The position numbers were made by a program, and so were the translations under genes. Shown here piece after piece: positions 8,003-16,346 of a stretch of 64,000 bases of DNA (the stretch's first letter is position 1; each line of letters opens with the position of its first letter). The notes beneath the pieces were generated by a model. It was given only the letters and a program-made list of their open reading frames with translations, had not been told where the DNA came from and made no database searches. Source of the DNA: JALHOP01 sp964484195 (lineage in GTDB: Bacteria > Myxococcota > XYA12-FULL-58-9 > JALHOP01); NCBI GenBank assembly GCA_964484195.1, contig CAZAER010000008.1, forward strand, positions 139,350-203,349. Reading direction: 5' to 3'.

Positions 8003-8901
8003 GCCGGCTCCACGTCGAGGAACCGACGCACCGCGAGGATGGCGCCCGAAACTCCGAGCAAGATCCCAGCTGCGAAGATGCTGGCGCCGAGCTCGGGCAC
8101 GAACAAGCGCACCGACATCGCGACCCCGAGCAGCGCCCCGAGGTCGAGATGCCGAACCACCATGCGATCGGCGAGCCACAAGAACGTCGCCGCGGCACCT
8201 CCGCCACAGGCACCCCAGACGGCGCCCTCGAGCAAGAACGGGAGGCGAACGAAACCGTTGGTCGCGCCGACCAGCTGCAAGATGCCAATCTCTGCGCGGC
8301 GTGCGTAGACGGTGAGGCGGATCGTGGACGAGACGATGAACGCGGTCGCTAGCGCCACCAAAAGGGCCGCCGCCGCGCCTCCGATGCGGATGATCCGGGC
8401 CAGCGCCGACAAGCGCGCGTGGTCTTCCTGGCCGTAGTCGACGTCTGCGATACCGGTCGTGCCGGCGACGGTGTCCGCCAAAGCACGCACCGCTTCGAGC
8501 GCCATGGCATCCTGGGCGAGGACGACCTCGATCGATGCCGGCAGCAAGGTCGTGCTCACGCCGTCGACGAGGGCTCGCGCTTCTTGACCGCGCGACTTGA
8601 AAGCCTCGAGCGCCTCCTCGGGAGTGACGAGCGTGGCGCTCTCGACGGACGGTAGGGCGGCGATGGCGTCTTGCAGCCCCGGCCAGGCGTCTGCGGGTAC
8701 GTCGTCGGCGATGTACGCCGTCACGGTCGCGACCCGACCCCACCCGGCGGTGAAGCCGTCGACGGCCATGAGGCCGACCGCGAAGATACCGAGCACGACC
8801 AGCGCCGCGGCGATGGTCAACGAGGTGAGCAAGCTCATCCCCGGTGCTTCGCGCAACGTCGATGCGGTGCGCCCGACGAAATATGCGAAGCGGCCGAGCA
8901 T
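7999..8901 (-). CDS. ftsX: Cell division ABC transporter permease FtsX
   Basis: A 300-residue protein with the FtsX layout: a cytoplasmic N-terminus, TM1 near residues 22-50 (SLLTSLTIAAALVVLGIFAV), a periplasmic loop of ~120 residues, and three further membrane helices, with the conserved cytoplasmic stretch RRAEIGILQLVGATN typical of FtsX/MacB permeases. The ATG at 8901 shares a base with the ftsE stop (TGATG); the TTG one codon upstream is less likely. FtsX anchors FtsE and transmits its ATP cycle to the periplasmic activator, encoded immediately downstream with a GTGA overlap. Family length is normal. Confidence 0.93.
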   Translation of the reverse strand: MLGRFAYFVGRTASTLREAPGMSLLTSLTIAAALVVLGIFAVGLMAVDGFTAGWGRVATVTAYIADDVPADAWPGLQDAIAALPSVESATLVTPEEALEAFKSRGQEARALVDGVSTTLLPASIEVVLAQDAMALEAVRALADTVAGTTGIADVDYGQEDHARLSALARIIRIGGAAAALLVALATAFIVSSTIRLTVYARRAEIGILQLVGATNGFVRLPFLLEGAVWGACGGGAAATFLWLADRMVVRHLDLGALLGVAMSVRLFVPELGASIFAAGILLGVSGAILAVRRFLDVEPA

Positions 8902-9557
8902 CAAGCCGCCGAGAGCTTGCCGGCGTCGAGCCGGAGAATGCGCCGCTCGCCACGCCGCATGAGCTCTTTGTCGTGCGTCGCGACGATCACCGTCGCACCG
9001 CGGGCATTGGCATCCTCGAGCAACTCCATGATCTCGGCGGCGCGCTCGGTGTCGAGATTACCGGTGGGCTCGTCCGCGATGACGATCTGCGGATCGGCGA
9101 CCAGGGCGCGGGCGATGGCGACGCGTTGCTGCTCGCCACCCGACAGGGCGCGGGGCAGAGCGTGGAGCTTGTGGGCGAGGCCGACGCGGCGGAGCATGTC
9201 GAAGACGCGCTTCTGGATGTGCTCGCGTGGGAGCCCCAAGACCTCGAGCGCCACCGCGACGTTCTCGAAGGTGGTCCGCGATGGCAGCAGCTTGAAGTCT
9301 TGGAAGACGATGCCGAGGTTGCGCCGCAGATAGGGCACGGCGCTGGTCGCGAGGCGCGTCAGGTTCTTGCCGGCGACGAACACCTGGCCACGTGATGGCG
9401 CCTCGGCCGCGAAGATGAGGCGCAGGAGCGTCGACTTGCCGGCGCCCGACGGCCCAGTGAGGTACACGAGCTCGCCCTTGGCGATCTCGACGTTGACGTC
9501 GAGCAAGGCCTGCACGCCTTCGCCGTACGACTTGTAGACGTGGAAGAGCTGGATCAT
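8901..9557 (-). CDS. ftsE: Cell division ATP-binding protein FtsE
   Basis: A 218-residue ABC ATPase with every motif intact: Walker A GPSGAGKST, Q-loop region VFQDFKLLPSRT, signature LSGGEQQR, Walker B VIADEPTGNLD and the switch His in VATHDKEL. It starts MIQLFHVYKSYGEGVQAL, the usual FtsE beginning. It heads an operon with ftsX, the EnvC-like activator, ctpA and a SnoaL-like gene, all on the minus strand with overlaps or short gaps. A terminator for the preceding minus-strand gene lies at 9594-9623, so the ftsE promoter should be in the short interval between 9558 and 9593 or read-through should occur; no clear promoter is visible. Confidence 0.95.
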   Translation of the reverse strand: MIQLFHVYKSYGEGVQALLDVNVEIAKGELVYLTGPSGAGKSTLLRLIFAAEAPSRGQVFVAGKNLTRLATSAVPYLRRNLGIVFQDFKLLPSRTTFENVAVALEVLGLPREHIQKRVFDMLRRVGLAHKLHALPRALSGGEQQRVAIARALVADPQIVIADEPTGNLDTERAAEIMELLEDANARGATVIVATHDKELMRRGERRILRLDAGKLSAA

Positions 9558-9593
9558 CGCGCCTCGCGAGCATGCCAGGCCCCGCGCGCGTTG

Positions 9594-9623
9594 AAAAAAA
9601 AACGGCGACCCAAGGCCGCCGTT
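9594..9623 (-). terminator. Rho-independent terminator
   Basis: Read on the minus strand, AACGGCG (9623-9617) pairs with CGCCGTT (9607-9601) around a nine-base loop, and the second arm runs into a tract of T (A run at 9594-9602 on the plus strand). It lies 26 bases after the stop of the 165-aa gene ending at 9649 and separates it from ftsE. Confidence 0.88.
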
Positions 9624-9648
9624 CTTTCGATTCTATTGTCGCTAGGTC

Positions 9649-10146
9649 TTAGCGAACGCCGTCGAGCGACTTCTTCACGGTCTCGTAGCGCGCCTTCATC
9701 ATGTTGGAGATGGCGCCGTAGTTGGTACTGGCGATCTGGAACTTGTACTGCATTTCCAGATACTGCATGCCCATCGCGTGACCGAGCTCGACGCTGTCTT
9801 TCATGGCGTCGAGGCCGTTCGCCGCAGCATCGAGCTCGCGGCCGGGCTCGTTGTCGAAGGCACCGAGGGCGGCGCCGACGCTGCCGTACTTCGAACCGTT
9901 CTTCACGGCGCTACGGCCGAGCTGATTGAACTGCTTCTGCAGCGCGACTTCGATGGCGCGGAAACCAGCGACGTTGCCGCCAGACTCCTGCGGGGTCGGA
10001 GCCTTCATGCCGAGGAAGCGCGAGAAGTCACCTTTGGGGACCGAGAAGCCCTTACCAACGACATCACCGTTCTTCTTGGTGATGTAGACCTTGCGGTCCT
10101 CGGCGCTGGCTTTCGCTAGGCTGGTGGAAAATGAGCTCGCTTCCAT
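9649..10146 (-). CDS. Small protein with needle/filament-like C-terminal helix, 165 aa
   Basis: No firm family. The N-terminal ~100 residues are polar with Gly-rich turns. The last ~55 residues form a long amphipathic helix with a Met/Gln-rich face (MGMQYLEMQYKFQIAS, then ISNMMKARYETVKKSL). This Q/M-rich 'QxxxQ...ISN.xK' ending is the pattern of type III secretion needle, inner-rod and filament subunits. No signal peptide is present, which fits a secreted T3SS-type subunit but also a cytoplasmic protein. The ATG at 10146 has a strong ribosome site (AGGAGG on the minus strand, near 10151-10156). It is monocistronic, with its own terminator at 9594-9623. Compare the C-terminus of the 520-aa protein at 22362-23924. 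Confidence 0.65.
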   Translation of the reverse strand: MEASSFSTSLAKASAEDRKVYITKKNGDVVGKGFSVPKGDFSRFLGMKAPTPQESGGNVAGFRAIEVALQKQFNQLGRSAVKNGSKYGSVGAALGAFDNEPGRELDAAANGLDAMKDSVELGHAMGMQYLEMQYKFQIASTNYGAISNMMKARYETVKKSLDGVR

Positions 10147-10205
10147 CGCATCCTCCTAGTCTCAGATCAGTTTTCGGCAGCGCCATGCCGTTGTTGCGCG
10201 AAAAA

Positions 10206-11402
10206 TCAGGGAACTGCTGTTCTGGCAGCTTCGAGGATCTGCCGGACGGCATCGACGTAGTCTGCGTCAGCCGGGCGGCTCGATAGCGCCACGAGGTTCA
10301 GGACCGCAGCGCGCCACGAATCGTCGGCGATGTCCTTCGAGAGACGGCCGGAGAGGATCTTGGCGCTAGTTTGCGCCACTGCCGCCTGCGCCGGCACGAC
10401 CGCGCTGCAGCTGCTGCTGCCACCGCCACGGAAGGCCCAGCTGCCGTAGGGATAGAAGTAGTAGTAGCGACCCGGAATGCAGAGCCCAGGAACGATCTCG
10501 TCGGGATAGCAGAGGCCTGGCTCGTACGAGCCGCCGACGCACTGTTCTTCCCAATAGCCGTCGTTGCAGCCGCCGCCGACCCAGACCCAGCGGTTGCGCC
10601 AGAGGTATTGGCAGTCGGTGCTCGTGTAGCAGACGTACTCGTAATAGCCCTGGTTGACGTATTCGCCGCCGGCGCAATCGTCGACCCAAACGTCGTAGCA
10701 CTGGCCTTCGACGTAGCGATCGGGCTCGCAATAGCCGTCGCGGTATTGATCGGGGAGGCAGTAGCCGTCCACCCAGGTCAGCTCGGCGAGCCCGGGGATC
10801 CACACCGACGAGCGCGTGGTCGGGGTACCGCACTGGGCGGCCGCTTCAGCGGTCAGTCCGCCGACGAGCGGATTGCCGAAGTCGTCCACCGGAGCGTTCA
10901 CGGCGTCGAGCAAGACGCTCTCGGTCGCCTGCGCGATCAGCCGGGCGCCGGGCTCTGCGGTATCGACAGGGTCGTCGGCGTGCTGCTGGTTCCAGACCTT
11001 ACGAGCGGGATCGAGCGCCAAGATCTTCTGGAGGATGGATTCGCCCATACGGTGGGCGACCTCGGGGTGGTGCTCGGTTGCCTGCATGGTGCGCAGGGCG
11101 AGGATGAGGAGGCCGCGGACGGTGTCGCGATCGTGCTCGAGCATGCGGTCGAGCTCTGGGGCGCTCTCGAGCTTCTGGGTGATGTGCGAGTGGAGGCGCT
11201 CGATCGCGGTCGCGTGATCTTCGCTGCGCACCGCGGTCAGGAGCCGATACGCATCGCGGTAGAAGCCCGGGGTTTGGTTTTCGGCGCCGAACGCAGCGCT
11301 GTTGGGGCCGTCGATATCTTGGGGCTCGCCCGGCGGGGCATCCCGCTCGGAGCCGCAAGCCGCCGCGAAACTGAGCAAGATCAACGCTTTGAGCGTACGC
11401 AT
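10206..11402 (-). CDS. Cys/Tyr-rich lipoprotein, 398 aa
   Basis: The N-terminus MRTLKALILLSFAAACGS is a type II signal with the lipidated Cys at residue 16. A helical region follows (residues ~45-190). The centre (~205-320) is unusual: spaced Cys with Tyr, Trp and Gly in short irregular repeats of the form D-G-Y-C-x-P-D-x-Y and P-G-L-C-x-P, about 14 Cys in ~115 residues. This suggests a disulphide-pinned, beta-rich surface module. The tail returns to helix. It is not a family I can name. The gene stands alone, divergent from the KaiC-like gene with a 206-base intergenic region between them. Likely outer-membrane or surface exposed. Confidence 0.75.
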   Translation of the reverse strand: MRTLKALILLSFAAACGSERDAPPGEPQDIDGPNSAAFGAENQTPGFYRDAYRLLTAVRSEDHATAIERLHSHITQKLESAPELDRMLEHDRDTVRGLLILALRTMQATEHHPEVAHRMGESILQKILALDPARKVWNQQHADDPVDTAEPGARLIAQATESVLLDAVNAPVDDFGNPLVGGLTAEAAAQCGTPTTRSSVWIPGLAELTWVDGYCLPDQYRDGYCEPDRYVEGQCYDVWVDDCAGGEYVNQGYYEYVCYTSTDCQYLWRNRWVWVGGGCNDGYWEEQCVGGSYEPGLCYPDEIVPGLCIPGRYYYFYPYGSWAFRGGGSSSCSAVVPAQAAVAQTSAKILSGRLSKDIADDSWRAAVLNLVALSSRPADADYVDAVRQILEAARTAVP

Positions 11403-11608
11403 GGTGCTTTACGTCCTCGGTCGCGCCAGGCGCAATCCACCCAGCATCGAGACTTATCGGCCGCCCGAAGGCGTTGTTGCGCGGTTTTTCAGTCGGGGCG
11501 CAAAGGGGCTGCCTGGGTTCAGAAGACCCACTTTTGTTGTTTGATGCCACACATGTGGCGCGCTGCCCGTTCGATGTTTATCCGTTAGAGCGAAGGGGGA
11601 TTCGAGGG

Positions 11609-13084
11609 ATGCAGCACCTGGCAAAAACCGGGGTTCCCGGCCTTGATGATGTGATTCGAGGAGGCTTGCCGCGTAACCGTATGTATCTGGTGCAAGGTGA
11701 GCCCGGGGTAGGCAAGACGACCTTGGCCTTCCAGTTCCTGCTGGAGGGTGTCGCCCAGGGTGAGCGCTGCCTCTACGTGACTCTGGCCGAGACCCGCGAC
11801 GAGGTCGAACAGGTCGCGGAGGCTCACGGCTGGAACCTCGACGGCCTCGATATCTTCGAGATGTCGGCCATCGAGCAGCGCGTCGCCGTCGACGACAACA
11901 CCTTGTTCGACCCCGCGGACGTCGACCTCCAGGAGGTCACCGACGCTCTGCTCCACGAGGTCGCACGGGTGCAGCCGGCGCGCGTGGTGTTCGACTCGCT
12001 CGCCGAGATTCGCCTCTTGGCACAGGACGCTCTGCGCTATCGCCGGCAGATCATGGCGCTCAAGACATTCTTCTCGGGGAAGACCTCGACGGTCCTGCTG
12101 CTCGACGATCAGATTCACCGGCCGGGCGACGAGCAAGTTCGCAGTCTCGTGCACGGGGTCATCGCCTTGGAGCGCTTGAACCCCGAGTACGGTGGCGAGC
12201 GTCGCCGCCTTCACATCGGCAAGCTACGCGGCGTGCCGTTTCGTGGCGGGCATCACGACTACGTCATCCGCCAAGGCGGACTCGCGGTTTTTCCACGTCT
12301 GGTTGCCGCCGAGCACCGCACCGCCATTCCCAAAAAAGTGCTCTCGAGCGGCATCGGCGGTCTCGACCACCTGCTGGGGGGCGGCGTCAACTACGGCACC
12401 GCCACCTTGCTGGTCGGACCGGCGGGCTCGGGCAAGTCGACGGTCTGCATGCAGTACGCGTTGTCCACCGCCAAGGCGGGTGGACGGGCGGCGATCTACT
12501 GCTTCGAGGAGTCGATGGGCACGATGCTTGGCCGCGCACGTCAACTCGGCTTGCCGCTCGACGAAGCCATCGACGCGGGCAGCGTGCAGGTGAACCAAAT
12601 CGACCCCGCAGAGGTGTCACCGGGTGAGTTCGCGTCACGCGTGCGTCGCGCCATCGACGAGGGGGCCGATGTCATCGTCATCGATAGCTTGAACGGCTAC
12701 ATGGCCGCGATGCCGCAGGAGTCGTTCCTGACCCTGCACATCCACGAGCTCCTGAGCTATGCCTCGCTCAAGGGGGTCGCGACCTTCCTCGTGATGACGC
12801 AGCACGGGCTCATGGGACAGGCCATGCTTACGCCGCTCGACGTCAGCTACATCGCCGACACCGTGCTCTTGCTGCGCTTCTTCGAAGCACACGGCAACAT
12901 CTGCAAGGCGATCTCCGTGGTGAAGAAGCGCGCCGGAGCCCACGAGACCTCGATTCGCGAGCTCGCTTTCGGTGCCGGTGGCGCGGTCGTCGGCAAGCAA
13001 CTCAAGGACTTCCAGGGCGTGCTGACGGGCGTACCGACCTTCATCGGCCCCCGCACCGACCTTCTGCGACCGAGCGATGGTTGA
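11609..13084 (+). CDS. KaiC-like tandem RecA-fold ATPase, 491 aa
   Basis: The ATG at 11609 follows AAGGGGGA at 11593-11600; in-frame upstream TTG codons lie in intergenic sequence. Two KaiC domains are present. CI-like has Walker A GEPGVGKTT, a catalytic Glu region (TLAETRDEVE) and Walker B VVFDSLAEI. CII-like has Walker A GPAGSGKST, CFEESMGTM and VIVIDSLNGYM. Both look competent. The protein starts directly at the first domain, as in bacterial KaiC homologues outside cyanobacteria. No kaiA or kaiB is nearby. Instead it overlaps by 8 bases a hybrid histidine kinase, so it probably acts as an ATP-driven signalling partner of that kinase rather than in a circadian clock. Confidence 0.9.
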   Translation: MQHLAKTGVPGLDDVIRGGLPRNRMYLVQGEPGVGKTTLAFQFLLEGVAQGERCLYVTLAETRDEVEQVAEAHGWNLDGLDIFEMSAIEQRVAVDDNTLFDPADVDLQEVTDALLHEVARVQPARVVFDSLAEIRLLAQDALRYRRQIMALKTFFSGKTSTVLLLDDQIHRPGDEQVRSLVHGVIALERLNPEYGGERRRLHIGKLRGVPFRGGHHDYVIRQGGLAVFPRLVAAEHRTAIPKKVLSSGIGGLDHLLGGGVNYGTATLLVGPAGSGKSTVCMQYALSTAKAGGRAAIYCFEESMGTMLGRARQLGLPLDEAIDAGSVQVNQIDPAEVSPGEFASRVRRAIDEGADVIVIDSLNGYMAAMPQESFLTLHIHELLSYASLKGVATFLVMTQHGLMGQAMLTPLDVSYIADTVLLLRFFEAHGNICKAISVVKKRAGAHETSIRELAFGAGGAVVGKQLKDFQGVLTGVPTFIGPRTDLLRPSDG

Positions 13085-14582
13085 ACGCATCCGCAATCGC
13101 GTACTCGTCGTCGCGCCTTCCGGACGCGACGGCGATCTCGCCCGGCGCTTTCTCACACGCGCCGACTTCGAGGTCGCGCTCTGCGACAGCGTGAGAGCAC
13201 TTTGCGACGAGGCGCGTAAGGCCGCGGGCGTCTGTGTCATCGCCGAGGAAGCGTTCGACGCCGAAGGCATCGAATGTTTGGCCGACCTCCTCGCCAGCCA
13301 GCCGGCATGGTCCGATCTACCGCTCATTCTCATTGGCGGGCGCGCCCTGCGACGCTTGCCGCATCGACGCGCGGCCAAGCTCGAAGCTCTCCTCAAGAGC
13401 GCCAACGCCACCTTTCTCGAGCGACCACTGGGCATGGTCTCGTTCATCAGCACCCTGAAGAGCGCCCTCCGTGCCCGCGATCGCCAGTACGCCGCCGAGA
13501 GCGCCATCGTGCAGCGTGATGCCTTCCTCGCCATGCTGTCGCACGAGCTACGTAACCCGCTGGCCGCCATCGTCCTCGGCGTCGAGGTCTTGCGGCACGA
13601 CCCGCCCGACGCCCTCGCGCAGCAGACCCAGCTCGAGCGCATAGCTCGTCAGTCGCGGCACCTCACGCGGCTCGTCGATGACCTCCTCGAGGTCTCGCGC
13701 ATCACCAGCGGTCGCATCATTTTGAAGCAGGACGTGGTGAACCTGACCGCGCTGCTCTCGAACACTGTGACGAACGTCGGCGCTCGCGAGGGCCAGCGTC
13801 GCATCGTGTTGTCGGTCCCGGGTGATCCCGTCTTGGTACGCGGTGATTCGGTGCGCCTCGAGCAGGTCTTCAGCAATGTGCTCACCAACGGGTTGAAGTA
13901 CACGCCGCCGCCGGGCCGAGTGTTCGTAAGCGTCGAGCACATCGGTGGCGAAGCGCGAGTCGCCTTCCGCGACGAGGGCATCGGCATCTCGAAGGAGATG
14001 CTCGGACGCATCTTCGATTTGTTCGTTCAAGCGGACAGCGCGTTGGCGCGCTCGCAGGGCGGCATGGGCATCGGTCTGACGCTCGCCAAGAGTCTCACCG
14101 AGCTGCACGGCGGCCGCATCGAGGCGACCAGCGGTGGTGTCGGCCACGGCTCGACCTTCAGCGTGAGCTTGCCGCTGACCGAGGCGGAGAATGGCCTCGC
14201 TGTCCACGAGCTGGCGCTCGGCGCATCGCAGGCGCGGACCATCGTGGTCATCGAGGACAGCGAAGATCTTCGCGAGACCATGAAGGCGCTCCTCGACCGC
14301 GCCGGCCATCAGACCATCGTCGCGGGAGACGGCGCTCGTGGCCTTGCGCTCTTGCTCGACACCAAGCCGCACATCGCCTTCATCGACATCGGGCTACCTG
14401 GTCTCGACGGCTACCAGATCGCCCGCACGGCGCGGGAGCGTCTCGGCAACGCCGTGACCCTCGTCGCGGTCAGCGGTTACGGGCGATCCGAAGACAAGAG
14501 CCGCGCGCTCGAAGCGGGGTTCGACGCCCATCTCACCAAACCCATCGACAGCCGTACGCTCCTGCGCACCGCCGCGGCGTGA
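13077..14582 (+). CDS. Hybrid histidine kinase with N-terminal pseudo-receiver and C-terminal receiver
   Basis: A 501-residue soluble kinase. Residues ~5-125 look like a receiver fold lacking the usual acidic pocket (RVLVVAPSGRDGDLA, then VCVIAEEAFDAEG), so probably a pseudo-receiver. HisKA has the phospho-acceptor His 156 in LSHELRNPLAAI. The HATPase domain has the N box (NVLTNGLKYTP), G1 (RDEGIGI) and G2 (GGMGIGLTLAKSL). A true receiver follows, with Asp 437 in FIDIGLPGLDG and Lys in LTKPID. No membrane helix is present. The ATG lies inside the end of the KaiC-like gene (8-base overlap), so the two are translated together and likely bind each other. Phosphate may be stored on Asp 437 or passed on by a phosphotransferase encoded elsewhere. 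Confidence 0.9.
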   Translation: MVERIRNRVLVVAPSGRDGDLARRFLTRADFEVALCDSVRALCDEARKAAGVCVIAEEAFDAEGIECLADLLASQPAWSDLPLILIGGRALRRLPHRRAAKLEALLKSANATFLERPLGMVSFISTLKSALRARDRQYAAESAIVQRDAFLAMLSHELRNPLAAIVLGVEVLRHDPPDALAQQTQLERIARQSRHLTRLVDDLLEVSRITSGRIILKQDVVNLTALLSNTVTNVGAREGQRRIVLSVPGDPVLVRGDSVRLEQVFSNVLTNGLKYTPPPGRVFVSVEHIGGEARVAFRDEGIGISKEMLGRIFDLFVQADSALARSQGGMGIGLTLAKSLTELHGGRIEATSGGVGHGSTFSVSLPLTEAENGLAVHELALGASQARTIVVIEDSEDLRETMKALLDRAGHQTIVAGDGARGLALLLDTKPHIAFIDIGLPGLDGYQIARTARERLGNAVTLVAVSGYGRSEDKSRALEAGFDAHLTKPIDSRTLLRTAAA

Positions 14583-14624
14583 TGGTTTTTTGAATCGCGC
14601 GGCCCGCCCTTGTAGGGTCTCGGG

Positions 14625-15422
14625 ATGCGCAACCTTCTCTCGTTCGTCTTGGTCGTCGCTGCGACGTCGCCCGCCGCCGCGGAGAGCATCGCGCCGCTAC
14701 CGGCGGCCGCGGTGTTCCGCAAAGTCACCGACGACGCGCGCACGGCTTACAACAAGGCCGAGCGCCCCTTGGTCATCTTCGACCTCGACGGCGCCGTGTT
14801 CGACAGTCGCGCCCGCACCGCGCGCATCTTGCGCGAGTACGCCGAAGCGGAGCTACGCAGCGCTCGGCCCGACGCTGCTCAGCGCCTCGCCGCGCTGCCG
14901 ACCTCGGTGATCGGCTACATGCTCACCGACACCTTGAGCCGCGCCGGCGTCACCGAGCCGGCGGTGGTCAACAACGCTGCCGTCTTCTGGTCGCAGCACT
15001 TTTTCGAAGACGAGTACGTGAAGTACGACGAGCCGGTGCCGGGCGCGGTCACCTTCGTGCGCAACCTCTACACCAACGGCGCGCGCATCGTTTACGTGAG
15101 CTCCCGCGACGTGCCGCGGCAGCTCTTGGGCACGGTGAAGGCGCTCCGCGACAACGGATTCCCCATCGGCATCGCCGGGACCGAGGTCATCCTCAAGCCC
15201 ACGCAGCAGACGCCCGACGCCACCTTCAAACAGCAGCTGGTCACCTACCTGCGCCAGTACGGCAAAGTCATCGCCACCGTGGACACGCAGCCGGCGAATG
15301 CCAACGACTACAAGCGCGTCTTTCCCGACGCCGCCGCCATTCTGCTCAATGGCCCCCGGGCTCCCAACCAACCGCCGGTCGCCACGGGCGTCGCCCTCAT
15401 CTCCAACTACGCGTACGAGTAA
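14625..15422 (+). CDS. Exported HAD-superfamily phosphatase-like protein, 265 aa
   Basis: The N-terminus MRNLLSFVLVVAATSPAAA is a Sec signal with cleavage expected after AAA at about residue 19. The mature part has HAD motif I (VIFDLDGAVFDS, Asp 53 and Asp 55), motif II (IVYVSSRD) and motif III Lys (LKPTQQ). Motif IV is less canonical (TVDTQPANANDYK). A cap of ~60 helical residues lies between motifs I and II. This resembles exported class B/C acid phosphatases or 5'-nucleotidase-like HADs, but the exact substrate cannot be read. It is 42 bases after the hybrid kinase and convergent with the deacetylase gene, with only 3 bases between the stops. Confidence 0.82.
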   Translation: MRNLLSFVLVVAATSPAAAESIAPLPAAAVFRKVTDDARTAYNKAERPLVIFDLDGAVFDSRARTARILREYAEAELRSARPDAAQRLAALPTSVIGYMLTDTLSRAGVTEPAVVNNAAVFWSQHFFEDEYVKYDEPVPGAVTFVRNLYTNGARIVYVSSRDVPRQLLGTVKALRDNGFPIGIAGTEVILKPTQQTPDATFKQQLVTYLRQYGKVIATVDTQPANANDYKRVFPDAAAILLNGPRAPNQPPVATGVALISNYAYE

Positions 15423-15425
15423 CCC

Positions 15426-16346
15426 TCAGGCGAAGGCACGCGCGATGGTCGCGCAGGTCATGGGGGCGCGGTCGCGGAGTAGGCCGGCGAGGCTTTCGCG
15501 CAGCCGCTCGAGGCGCTCGTCGATGCCAATGCGCAGCTCGGGCTGAAAACGCGCGAGACCCGCGGGCAGCTCGTCGACGCCCGGGTCCACGAGATCCATG
15601 GCGTGGAAGTTCACGACGATGACATCGCGTGGCACGAGGCTCCGCATCATGAAGCGACGCAAGGCGCGCGGCGCGAGCACGAGCGCGGCGGCAGTGAGCG
15701 GTAGCCTCGCTGCGGTGCTCACGGCGATGGGGAGCTCGATGAGCTTTCGCTCGCCCTGCTCGTAGGGTTTCACCGCTGGGCGATAGGGCTGCATCGGCGC
15801 GAGGCCGAGACGCGGGGTCTTCCAGCTCGACGCGAAGTCACGCCCGATGAGCCGGTAGCCGGCGAGCACCGTGAGCTTCAGGGCGTAGTAGCTCGGGCTC
15901 GGGAGTACCGACGAGTCGTACTCGAAGCCCAGCGCCTCCAAGGCATCGAGCATGGTGGTGCTGAGCAGGTAGCCGGGGGCACGAAAGCCCCGCGGAGCCC
16001 GGCCGACCGCGGTCTCGATGGCGCGCCGTACGCGCGAGATGTCGTCATAGACGAAGGGCACGTCGGCGTCCGCCATGGCGTAGTCGTGCGCGAACGAGTG
16101 GGCGCCGACCTCGAAGCCGCGCGCCACGAGCGGCACGAGCATCTCGCCCGCACCCGCCTCGACGTCCCGGCCGATGGCGTAGATGGTGCCGACCGCGCCC
16201 AGGCTGTCACACAACGCCGCAAAACGCGCGAGTGGCGCCCGGTACATGAGCAGCGCGTCGCTTTCGCGGGGCGGGAGGCCGTGCAGGCGCGCGTACTCGG
16301 CGACCCCGTCCATGTCGATGGTCAGAGCGACGGCGCGGACGGTCAC
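15426..16346 (-). CDS. Polysaccharide deacetylase (NodB-like), 306 aa
   Basis: The start is GTG at 16346-16344, overlapping the stop of the glycosyltransferase gene (GTGA); the longer open frame upstream is shadow. NodB-type features are the metal-binding Asp region near the start (LTIDMDGVAEY), the HSFAH motif (HxxxH metal ligands), the RAPGY motif, and the closing VVNFHAMDL with a late His. Family members remove N-acetyl groups from polysaccharide amino sugars. No signal peptide is visible, so it may work on cytoplasmic lipid-linked sugars or belong to the PuuE/HpnK-type branch. It is the last gene of a three-gene coupled operon with a GT2 and a flavin oxidoreductase, which points to glycolipid or exopolysaccharide assembly. 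Confidence 0.82.
   Translation of the reverse strand: MTVRAVALTIDMDGVAEYARLHGLPPRESDALLMYRAPLARFAALCDSLGAVGTIYAIGRDVEAGAGEMLVPLVARGFEVGAHSFAHDYAMADADVPFVYDDISRVRRAIETAVGRAPRGFRAPGYLLSTTMLDALEALGFEYDSSVLPSPSYYALKLTVLAGYRLIGRDFASSWKTPRLGLAPMQPYRPAVKPYEQGERKLIELPIAVSTAARLPLTAAALVLAPRALRRFMMRSLVPRDVIVVNFHAMDLVDPGVDELPAGLARFQPELRIGIDERLERLRESLAGLLRDRAPMTCATIARAFA

Noticed and set aside
6968..8953. A 661-codon minus-strand frame extending the EnvC-like gene upstream
   Set aside because: The upstream third is Arg/Gly/His-rich shadow of ftsX in another frame. The GTG at 8002 with a GTGA overlap gives a normal signal peptide.
10371..11588. Plus-strand 405-codon open frame
   Set aside because: It is the complement of the Cys/Tyr-rich lipoprotein gene, has no ribosome site, and its product is Ala/Val/Gly filler without domains.
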